The notes beneath the pieces are model-generated. The model had not been told where the DNA came from. It did not search any database and saw only the letters and a program-made list of their open reading frames with translations. Positions 10,301 through 16,214 of a stretch of DNA of 64,000 nt are shown here, piece after piece. Positions within the stretch are counted from its first letter, which is position 1; each line of letters starts with the position of its first letter. The stretch comes from Chitinophaga sp. CF118. GTDB lineage: Bacteria; Bacteroidota; Bacteroidia; Chitinophagales; Chitinophagaceae. A program made the position numbers and the translations under genes. The stretch covers positions 62,001-126,000 of the forward strand of contig NZ_FOMK01000012.1 of NCBI RefSeq assembly GCF_900112615.1, in the 5' to 3' direction.

Positions 10301-11592
10301 GCAAACTGGTAAATCAGGCAGTCGTAATAGCAAGAGCAGATATATCCGGAAATAAATACCTCACAGGATATGTAGTAGCCAATGGAATATTTAACAGGGA
10401 GCAAATTGTATCCTTCCTGTTGAGTTGCTTACCGGAGTATATGGTACCTGCAGTATGGATGGAATTGGAGGAAATGCCACTTACTGCTAACGGAAAGATC
10501 AACAGAAAGAAACTGCCTGAACCAATTGTATTCCAACTGGTGAATGTACCATATGTGGAGGCCCGTAATTTAATCGAAAAGAAATTGACTGATATCTGGA
10601 AGGAATTGCTGGGAATAGAAAGAATAGGCATCTATGATAACTTCTTTGAGTTGGGTGGTCACTCATTGATATTGATCCGTTTGATGTCGAAAATCGGGAA
10701 AATGGGATACCGTTTGCAACTGGGTGATTTAATGACAAATAAAACCATTGAAACACAAGCGGCATTACTTGCTCAGAGTACGTTGCAAGGAGGAGTGAAT
10801 GATCACATCGTTCTATTAAATGATGCCAGGGGAGATAAACCTATGTTTATAATACCCGGTGGTTATGGGATGGTAGACCTGTATGATCAGCTGGTGAATA
10901 AACTGGATAAAAACGGACCTGTATATGGTTTGAGGATGACAGGACTATTGGAAGGAGAAGTGCCACTGGATAGTATGGAAGCAATTGCCGCACAAAATAT
11001 TCAATGGATAAAAGAAGTACAGCCTGAAGGCCCTTACAGGATAATGGGACATTCATTCGGGGCTTATGCGCTTTACGAAGTGATCCGTCAACTGGAAGGT
11101 ATGCAGGAAAAAGTAGAACTGGCTGTTATGCTGGATGCTCCTGTGAGATTAAGCTATTCCGTAAATACAGATACATTGCTGGATGACGCAATGATTTACC
11201 TGGAAGAACATAAACTGATTGAAGAACCATATCCTGATTGGATAAAGGAAATGAGATCAGCTATGGAACTCCTGCCTGTAAGTGACAGACGTGCTTATCT
11301 GTTGGATGTTGTCCGGAATGAATGTAAAGGAATGTCGAAAATGCTTTACCTGATGATCTGTAATTCAACTATGGAGTATTATGTTTCAGGAAAGGTAGAT
11401 GCAACGCTGACTATAGTTAGTGCGGTTGAGCAAAACTGGAATAAGTTTGGATTCGATGAAACGCTTGGATGGAAACCGTATGCCGGAGATATTCAAGCTA
11501 TTGTTACACCTGGCAATCATGTTACAATGCTGGAGAATGATTACGCAAAATCATTAGCCGTTTTTTTAAATAAATATATCAATGCTGTTTAG
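4309..11592 (+). CDS. Non-ribosomal peptide synthetase, TubC docking-C-A-T-C-A-T-TE (terminal)
   Basis: A 2427-residue two-module synthetase that ends the assembly line. Order by motif: an N-terminal TubC-like beta-hairpin docking domain (about 1-55); C (HHILLDG from residue 213); A (YTSGSTGQPKG, NGYGPTE, KIRGFRIELGEIE); T with LGVHS (Ser1071); C (HHIASDG from 1251); A (YTSGSTGNPKG, NHYGPTE, KIRGYRIEPEEIE); T with LGGHS (Ser2119); and a type I thioesterase with GHSFG (Ser2249). Pocket residues aligned by eye read D-A-F-W-L-G-G-T-F for the first A domain, a valine-type code. The second reads D-L-T-K-I-G-H-I-G, close to the aspartate code. The docking domain and an upstream synthetase ending in an E domain imply that the first C domain accepts a D-configured donor. 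Hydrolytic and cyclising release cannot be told apart. The first carrier motif has Val where Gly is usual. Confidence 0.97.
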   Translation: MSIKEFVSKLESAHFSLAVQDGKLLLRGDRNKLTDEQIAAIRKEDEVITYIKDNKQQLIDYIAEYKLPVAKKRSENISAIYRLSGLQEGMLFHGLYDEEVLAYTEQFTCDIREVNVDILKESWNLLLKRHSILRSSFEYEELGMPVQCVYREVTLPFEVVDYQHLNPADQQLAIEAYLRTDLSMGLNYKEPPLMRITLLQTDKDSYHMLWTYHHILLDGWSMSILLEELLQYYELLADGKTVEWKGEDLYEDYIRYVEGRNKEQEELFWQKYMNGVEEGSLLPFISSAESRTKGAGIFQEELLVLDEEISAHVEAYAKKNGLTVNTLMQGVWAFILHNYTGKKSVTYGVITSGRPEELPEVEKKAGLYINTLPLHSKLNYNTGIAEWLNDIQQGQIESRENGYTALSTIQRWTGITGDLFDSILVFENYPVSKIAASGSWKLKLDNVIIKEHTNYPLTIIVGASDKIEALFIYNEDILETQYVKRLSGHFKQVLTQIISQEEGTVGDIVLITAAEKEQLLHSFNDTFIKADENQTIITMFEQQVQQTPSAIALVFGEEKLTYKQLDERSNQFGHYLKNQGVQHEMLVPVCMERSPEMIIAILGVLKAGAAYVPIDPDYPAERIHFMLSESNSPVIITTTAYSGQLHSTLKYICTDKLVTLLQQEPLTPVNTVLHSGNLAYIIYTSGSTGQPKGVMVTHENVVSLVNGVNYVSFNTSNILLSTGSPSFDATTFEYWGMLLNGGQLVLCEEQTLLDPALLKREIQQRGISMMWFTAGWFNQLVDTDIHVFKSLSVVLAGGEKLSAKHVNKLLEEYPSIKIINGYGPTENTTFSLTYPVKTGLFNDNIPIGYPLSNRQAYIVDELQHLVPVGVVGEIYLGGAGVARGYLNRPDLTAEKFVANPFGSERLYKTGDLGKWLPDGTIAYTGRIDEQVKIRGFRIELGEIESVLQQCEWVSQAVVTALPDANGQKRLIGYVVPGSTFDREGVMNFLKEKLPAYMIPVLLIELAQLPLTVNGKVDKKKLPLPETDTLLINEYVAPRNQTEQSLALILQRILKIERIGVYDNFFELGVHSLMVIRLIAAIREEMAVELTVKSLFTYVTIASLAEYIVQEGNKVLLPAITQQPRPAKIPLSFSQERLWFIDQLEGSLHYHMPAALRLRGKVSRDALQYALQRIVSRHEVLRSVIRSEDGIAWQEVMGADGWQLSEITVAGDLKTAINSFIYQPFDLSSEYMLRAGLVHLNEEEYILVLAMHHIASDGWSVNVLVKEFTELYAGGSDQLPELQIQYADYAIWQRTYVTGDVLQSQQDYWSQKLADTPPLELPLDYNRPAIQRTNGAVVNHHIDGLLTAKLKGFSHKQEVTLYMTLLSAFYVLLHRYSRQDDLCIGTPVAGRRQKEVEDLIGFFINTLALRCDLSGKPSFTELLQQVKTTLLEGYAHQDIPFEKVVEVVVKDRDRSRNPLFQVMFVLENTPDSPELVLGDLSLSGEEVELTTAKFDLNFMISETEQGIDLSIVYATDLFAQETIVRMAKHYEQLLWSAVALPSLSVDALHMLTEQEEHELIHTFSTGSATHFHKTDKTIIDLFHEQVLKYPDAVALVYEETQLTYQELNERADALGRYLKEEGVKADTLVPLCIDRSLEMMVGILGILKAGGAYVPIDPAFPKERMLFILEDTDCRICITDGSLDDKILPPLSRIKCLNIKEDWDLIKAKAQNDSSLNDSKPDSLVYVIYTSGSTGNPKGVMIAHSNLVDYIYGLQQKCCVNECRSFALVPAITTDLGNTIIYGALAAGGALHIISGERVTDAELLRVYFKEHPIDCLKIVPSHWKALCADGILLLPARLLIFGGEALQDDVIADIRLSGTACEVFNHYGPTETTIGKCMYKIDLQKEYTAVPIGTSFSDTSLYIVDPNGAIVPIGVGGELCIGGQGVARGYLNLPALTEEKFISNPFSIDPGSRLYRTGDLARWLPDGNIMFMGRIDNQVKIRGYRIEPEEIERVLLQSKLVNQAVVIARADISGNKYLTGYVVANGIFNREQIVSFLLSCLPEYMVPAVWMELEEMPLTANGKINRKKLPEPIVFQLVNVPYVEARNLIEKKLTDIWKELLGIERIGIYDNFFELGGHSLILIRLMSKIGKMGYRLQLGDLMTNKTIETQAALLAQSTLQGGVNDHIVLLNDARGDKPMFIIPGGYGMVDLYDQLVNKLDKNGPVYGLRMTGLLEGEVPLDSMEAIAAQNIQWIKEVQPEGPYRIMGHSFGAYALYEVIRQLEGMQEKVELAVMLDAPVRLSYSVNTDTLLDDAMIYLEEHKLIEEPYPDWIKEMRSAMELLPVSDRRAYLLDVVRNECKGMSKMLYLMICNSTMEYYVSGKVDATLTIVSAVEQNWNKFGFDETLGWKPYAGDIQAIVTPGNHVTMLENDYAKSLAVFLNKYINAV

Positions 11593-11620
11593 TCAAACAA
11601 AATCTAAATCGGGTTTCGGT

Positions 11621-11660
11621 AGGAGCACCTGTTTGTATCAACAAATTACAGGGCGCTCCT
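11621..11660. terminator. Imperfect hairpin after the NRPS gene
   Basis: AGGAGC (11621-11626) pairs with GCTCCT (11655-11660), and inside it TTTGT (11632-11636) pairs with ACAAA (11641-11645). It lies 30 bp after the NRPS stop. There is no strong T-run, so it may attenuate or protect a transcript end rather than terminate fully. Confidence 0.35.
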
Positions 11661-11758
11661 CCGGAGCTAAACTAAATGTTATTGATGAAAATATTATCAG
11701 TTTTAAATAACCCATAATACTATTACCCCTATTATTTTATCCTCTAATTATTATTAGT

Positions 11759-13039
11759 ATGTCTACAAATGTTTTTGAAGCCCTGGAATCAAATGTGCGC
11801 AGCTATTCCAGAAGTTTTCCGGTAATATTTCAGAAAGCAAAAGGCTCATTATTATATGGAGTGAATGGTGAGGAATATATTGATTTCCTGATGGGAGCTG
11901 GCGCGCTTAATTATGGTCATAATAATGACTATATCAAATCGCAGTTATTGCAGTATATGGCGGATGACTATATCATGCAGGGACTGGATATGTTCACAAC
12001 AGCCAAGAGTGAATTTATCACAACATTTAATGAATTGTTACTACAACCAAAAGGGTTACACTATAAATTTCAGTTTTGTGGCCCAACTGGTACCAATGCT
12101 ATTGAAGCAGCACTCAAACTTGCAAGGAATTATACCAAACGTTCAAATGTGGTGGCATTTATGGGAGGTTATCATGGCTTATCTCAGGGAAGCCTGGCAT
12201 TAACAAGTAATCAATACCACCGTCAGGCAGCCGGAGTAGCATTACATAATGTTACGTTCCTTCCATTTGAGAATAGTGGATTTGACAGCCTAACATATTT
12301 TGAAATGATGCTGGAAGATACACATTCAGGAATAGAAAAACCGGCTGCGGTAATACTTGAAACAGTACAGGCAGAAGGAGGAATAAACGTGGCATCTCCG
12401 GAGTGGCTGGCAGCATTAAAGCGCATTTGTGAAAAGCATGAGATACTTTTTATTTGCGATGATATTCAGATCGGATGCGGCAGATCGGGCGATTTTTTCT
12501 CCTTCGAACGTGCTGGTATTGTACCTGATATTGTGGTGTTGTCAAAGTCAATTAGCGGATATGGCCTGCCTATGGCAATATTATTAATTAAGCCGGAACT
12601 GGATATCTGGCAACCGGGCGAACATAATGGAACATTCCGTGGATATCAGCTGGCATTTATAGGCGGAAAAGCAGCGCTTGAGTTTAGGAAGAATACGAAT
12701 CTGGAAGCTGCAGTAAAGCAGAAGTCAGATTTCATACATAATTTCCTCCTGGAAGAGATAGCCACTGTTGATGATCGTATTGCTATCAGGGGACTTGGAC
12801 TAATGTGGGGAATTGATCTTTCTGCATTTGAAGATCCTTTACTGGCGAAGAAAATAGCAAAATATTGTTTTGAAAAGCAGTTGATTGTAGAATGTGTTGG
12901 TCGTCATGACAGGGTAATCAAACTCTTACCTGCATTGACTATTGAAAATGATATACTGGAGAGGGCATTGGGAATATTGAAGGATGGTGTGAATGCGCAT
13001 GTCCGCCAGAAAGTTCATCAGCAGCAGGAATTGGCATAA
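11759..13039 (+). CDS. EctB-like class III aminotransferase (probable diaminobutyrate--2-oxoglutarate transaminase)
   Basis: A PLP enzyme expected to convert L-aspartate 4-semialdehyde and an amino donor to L-2,4-diaminobutyrate (Dab). The sequence resembles EctB throughout: SYSRSFP near the N-terminus, NYGHN, QGLDM, CGPTGTNAIEAALKLAR, ILETVQAEGGIN, CDDIQIGCGRSG, the PLP lysine Lys263 in LSKSISGYGLP, and NGTFRGYQLAF. The length of 426 aa is normal. No ectA or ectC is nearby, so ectoine synthesis is not the obvious role. Its place between an NRPS and an exporter suggests that it makes Dab as a building block, as happens in polymyxin-type clusters. Neither A domain fully visible downstream reads as Dab, so the Dab-using modules would be upstream, outside the window. 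The family is clear; the exact substrate is an inference. Confidence 0.85.
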   Translation: MSTNVFEALESNVRSYSRSFPVIFQKAKGSLLYGVNGEEYIDFLMGAGALNYGHNNDYIKSQLLQYMADDYIMQGLDMFTTAKSEFITTFNELLLQPKGLHYKFQFCGPTGTNAIEAALKLARNYTKRSNVVAFMGGYHGLSQGSLALTSNQYHRQAAGVALHNVTFLPFENSGFDSLTYFEMMLEDTHSGIEKPAAVILETVQAEGGINVASPEWLAALKRICEKHEILFICDDIQIGCGRSGDFFSFERAGIVPDIVVLSKSISGYGLPMAILLIKPELDIWQPGEHNGTFRGYQLAFIGGKAALEFRKNTNLEAAVKQKSDFIHNFLLEEIATVDDRIAIRGLGLMWGIDLSAFEDPLLAKKIAKYCFEKQLIVECVGRHDRVIKLLPALTIENDILERALGILKDGVNAHVRQKVHQQQELA

Positions 13040-13075
13040 TTGCCAGTCATTTAAACTAAATAGAAAATTTCACTT

Positions 13076-14854
13076 ATGCAGTCAAATGAATCGAAAATAA
13101 GTCAGCCTAAAAGCGGGTTGAAGAGAACATTGCGGTTATATCAGTATGTGAAACCGTACTACCTGGAATTCTTTGCTGCTATGCTTTTCCTGCTTTTGGC
13201 CAGTTTGGCGGGTCTTGCAATTCCATATTTACTAGGGCAACTGGTAGACTTTGGCAGTAAGAATCATTTAGCAGGAGATATTAACCGGCTGGGACTGTTA
13301 CTCACAGCAGTATTAGGCGGACAGGCAATATTCTCTTTCTTTCGTGTTATACTCTTCGTAAACATAACAGAGAAAGCATTGTCTTCTTTGCGGCAGAATA
13401 TTTATAATCACCTGATACAACTGCCTATGGCATTTTTCCTGAAAAGAAGGGTAGGGGAATTGAATAGTCGTATATCCTCCGATATCTCATTGCTGCAGGA
13501 AACATTTACCACCACAATAGCAGAGTTTATCAGGAATTTCGTACTGCTCATAGGTGGATTAGTATTGTTGATGAACACATCATTTAAGCTCACCTTGTTC
13601 ATGATGGCTATATTGCCTGTTATCCTGGGGATAGCATTATTCTTTGGAAAATATTTACGTATTTTTTCAAAAAATGCGCAGGAAAGAATAGCAGAATCGA
13701 ATACTATTTTAGAAGAAACATTGCAAGGCGTACTAAATGTAAAAGCTTTTGCCAATGAGTTTTTTGAAATGAAGCGATACAAGCAGAAAGTACAGGAAAC
13801 CGCAACTATAGGCATGAAGAGCGGGAAGTTCCGGGGCGCTTTTACTGCATTGCTTACAATGTGTCTCTTTGGGGCAATCGTGGCCGTTATATGGAAAGGT
13901 GCATTACTGATTGCCTCAGGAGAAATGAAATCTGCGGGAGATCTCGTTTCTTTTGTAGTGTACGCGGCTTTGATAGGCGGAGCTTTCACTGAGTTGGCAG
14001 ATGCCTATGCCAATATCCAGAAAAGCATTGGCGCTACTGAGCATTTGCTTGAAATACTGGATGAACCTGCGGAAATACTGACAGATGTAACGGAGATAGA
14101 TCCCAAACATACACTGAAGGGACAGATCTCTTTCAGGCATGTATCTTTTTCTTATCCTTCACGACCAGACAGGTATGTGCTGAATGATATTTCTTTTTCC
14201 GTAGCACCAGATCAGAAAATAGCAGTGGTAGGGCCCAGCGGGGCAGGTAAAAGTACGATCGTCTCCTTACTGTTAAGGTTATACGATCCTGCTCATGGTA
14301 ATATCTATTTTGATGAGCGGGATAGCAAAACGTTCCCTTTCTCAGCATTACGAAGCCAGATAGCAGTCGTGCTGCAGGATGTATTTCTTTTTGGAGGTTC
14401 TATATATGATAATATCGCCTACGGAAACCCTGGAGCTTCAAAGGAACAGATCATGATGGCCGCCAGACAAGCCAATGCCGTTGAGTTTATCAACAGTTTC
14501 CCCGACGGATTCAGCACATTGGTAGGAGATCGGGGAGTGCAATTGTCCGGAGGACAACGGCAGCGAATTGCGATTGCCCGTGCATTGCTGAGGAATCCCC
14601 GTATCCTTATACTCGATGAAGCCACCTCCGCATTGGATTCAGAATCCGAGCGACTGGTGCAGGATGCATTGGACAAACTAATGAAAGGTCGTACGTGTAT
14701 TATTATAGCACATCGTCTCTCTACAGTACGGGAGGCTAATAAGATAGTTGTGATGGACAAAGGACATGTGGTGGAGGTAGGTACGCATCAGGAATTGATT
14801 GCATTGGAGGGAGGTGTATACCAGCATTTAAGTGCTATGCAATTCGCAAATTAA
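13076..14854 (+). CDS. ABC exporter, fused transmembrane and ATPase domains (MsbA-like)
   Basis: A 592-aa half-transporter. The N-terminal ~330 residues hold the ABC type-1 exporter membrane domain (several hydrophobic segments from about residue 35). The C-terminal ATPase has Walker A GPSGAGKST (near residue 385), a Q-loop at VVLQDVFLFGG, signature LSGGQRQRIAIARAL, Walker B ILILDEATSALD and a switch His in IIAHRLST. It should act as a homodimer in the inner membrane. It starts 36 bp after the aminotransferase on the same strand, so it is probably the last gene of the peptide operon and exports or flips the peptide product. A lipid-flippase (MsbA) role cannot be excluded by sequence, but the context favours the peptide. 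Confidence 0.9.
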   Translation: MQSNESKISQPKSGLKRTLRLYQYVKPYYLEFFAAMLFLLLASLAGLAIPYLLGQLVDFGSKNHLAGDINRLGLLLTAVLGGQAIFSFFRVILFVNITEKALSSLRQNIYNHLIQLPMAFFLKRRVGELNSRISSDISLLQETFTTTIAEFIRNFVLLIGGLVLLMNTSFKLTLFMMAILPVILGIALFFGKYLRIFSKNAQERIAESNTILEETLQGVLNVKAFANEFFEMKRYKQKVQETATIGMKSGKFRGAFTALLTMCLFGAIVAVIWKGALLIASGEMKSAGDLVSFVVYAALIGGAFTELADAYANIQKSIGATEHLLEILDEPAEILTDVTEIDPKHTLKGQISFRHVSFSYPSRPDRYVLNDISFSVAPDQKIAVVGPSGAGKSTIVSLLLRLYDPAHGNIYFDERDSKTFPFSALRSQIAVVLQDVFLFGGSIYDNIAYGNPGASKEQIMMAARQANAVEFINSFPDGFSTLVGDRGVQLSGGQRQRIAIARALLRNPRILILDEATSALDSESERLVQDALDKLMKGRTCIIIAHRLSTVREANKIVVMDKGHVVEVGTHQELIALEGGVYQHLSAMQFAN

Positions 14855-14892
14855 TTGCAAGGCTTCGGTACACCAACCTGAATTAGTAAACG

Positions 14893-14927
14893 GATAAACC
14901 GTCTCAATCATTTTGAGGCGGTTTATC
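14893..14927 (+). terminator. Terminator at the end of the NRPS operon
   Basis: Arms 14893-14906 and 14914-14927 form a 14-bp stem with one G-T wobble and a 7-nt loop, followed by AATTTTA. It lies 38 bp after the ABC exporter stop and plausibly ends the peptide cluster transcript. Confidence 0.8.
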
Positions 14928-15218
14928 AATTTTAGGTACTTGATGATTTCAGATTATATTGAGTATTTAAGTATTGACAAGCATTGTTGAAAGGAAATGT
15001 GAGGGGTTTTAAATGGCTGATTGAATCACTGGAACAGGAAGCCAGGGCCGCGGGTACGACTGATTTTTGTTTCGCCAACATGTAATTTGGCGACTTCTGT
15101 TGTGGGATTACCCAGCTTATTTAATAACTTTGGGTAGACATAACTTAAGTAGACAAACAAGCAAACAATTGATTATCAGATAAAATGAGTATTTTGGATG
15201 TATCAATTTTAATTTAGT
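14928..15218. other. Intergenic region before the ietA-like gene, with a possible gene remnant
   Basis: Between the NRPS terminator and the AAA ATPase. Codons 14978-15085 (+) form a 35-codon open stretch with no start codon, preceded by an in-frame TGA and ending at TAA. Its composition looks protein-like (contains FKWLIESLEQEARAAG), so it may be the tail of a lost gene. A small inverted repeat (TCGCCAA 15072-15078, TTGGCGA 15087-15093) overlaps its end. No clear -7 box is visible before the ATPase. Confidence 0.3.
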
Positions 15219-16205
15219 ATGGAGGCAGCGCAACAGTTGAAAACATTAATTAAGTCATTTGCGGAAGGCGATGATGCGCATTTCTATGCTGTTGCTATGC
15301 AGATGGCAGCTGCTGAGGCTAGGAATGGAAATCAAAAGCTAGCAGACGACCTGGTTAGAACTATTGACCAAGCCAAATCGAAAACTCATCAAGCCAATGG
15401 GCTACTTAAGAAGCTACCTGTAAATGGCGCACAAAAAGATCTTAACGAATTGCTAGACCTGATTAAACCTCATGTCACCTTAAGCAATATGATCCTTGAG
15501 GACTCCATTAAGCAAGGGCTTGTCAGATTGATAGAAGAACAGAAAAAGATCGATTTGTTACTGCGACATGGGTTGGCACCGAGGCGAAAGTTGTTGCTGG
15601 TTGGTCCTCCCGGTAGCGGAAAAACCATGTCAGCCAGTGTGATTGCAGCAGAATTGGGTTTAACGGTTTTTGTTATCAGACTTGATGGTCTTATTAGTCG
15701 CTATATGGGTGAGTCGATTTCAAAGCTTCGGCTAATCTTCGACTCAATGAAACAATTTAAGGCTGTATATTTGTTTGACGAATTTGATAGCATTGCTACT
15801 TCTCGTACAGACTCAAATGACGTGGGGGAAATAAAAAGAGTATTGAATAGTTTCCTACTGGAAATAGAAAAAGATCAATCCGATAGTATTATTGTAGCCG
15901 CAACAAATCTTCCGCAGGCCTTAGACACTGCGTTACTTCGTCGATTTGACGATATCATTAAGTTTTCCTTACCTAACAGTCCCCAAATTGTTGAAGCATT
16001 TGAAGAAGGGCTGAAAGTTCTGGAGCACCTTATCTACTTTAATTTAGCCTCAACCGTTCGTGAACGGGCTGAAGGGCTTAGTTATGATGATATATTCCAT
16101 ATCTGTGCAGAATTGGTGAAGGAAAGTATTTTATATGGAGATTCTCAAATAACCAAAGAGCTATTAGTCCATTACATAGATAAACGGAAGAGCCCATTTA
16201 AATAA
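15219..16205 (+). CDS. AAA+ ATPase, IetA-like, partner of a subtilisin protease
   Basis: A 328-aa protein with a helical N-terminus (1-100) and one AAA+ domain: Walker A GPPGSGKT (129-136), Walker B LFDEFD (Asp187, Glu188), sensor-1 IIVAATN, and an arginine-finger region in ALLRRFDD. The order resembles FtsH/Vps4-like AAA proteins. The subtilisin gene begins about 9 bp after its stop, so the two are co-transcribed. An AAA ATPase followed by an S8 protease is the architecture of IetAS, first known as a plasmid-borne pair in Agrobacterium and later placed among antiphage systems. In that model the ATPase controls or feeds the protease. The assignment rests on motifs and gene order only. Confidence 0.85.
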   Translation: MEAAQQLKTLIKSFAEGDDAHFYAVAMQMAAAEARNGNQKLADDLVRTIDQAKSKTHQANGLLKKLPVNGAQKDLNELLDLIKPHVTLSNMILEDSIKQGLVRLIEEQKKIDLLLRHGLAPRRKLLLVGPPGSGKTMSASVIAAELGLTVFVIRLDGLISRYMGESISKLRLIFDSMKQFKAVYLFDEFDSIATSRTDSNDVGEIKRVLNSFLLEIEKDQSDSIIVAATNLPQALDTALLRRFDDIIKFSLPNSPQIVEAFEEGLKVLEHLIYFNLASTVRERAEGLSYDDIFHICAELVKESILYGDSQITKELLVHYIDKRKSPFK

Positions 16206-16214
16206 TGATTGTTC

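Noticed and set aside
11759..13039. Ectoine biosynthesis (EctB in an ectABC operon)
   Set aside because: No ectA or ectC neighbour; an NRPS and an exporter flank it, so Dab supply for the peptide is more likely.
13408..13989. 193-codon minus-strand open frame
   Set aside because: Lies entirely across the membrane domain of the ABC exporter; shadow frame.
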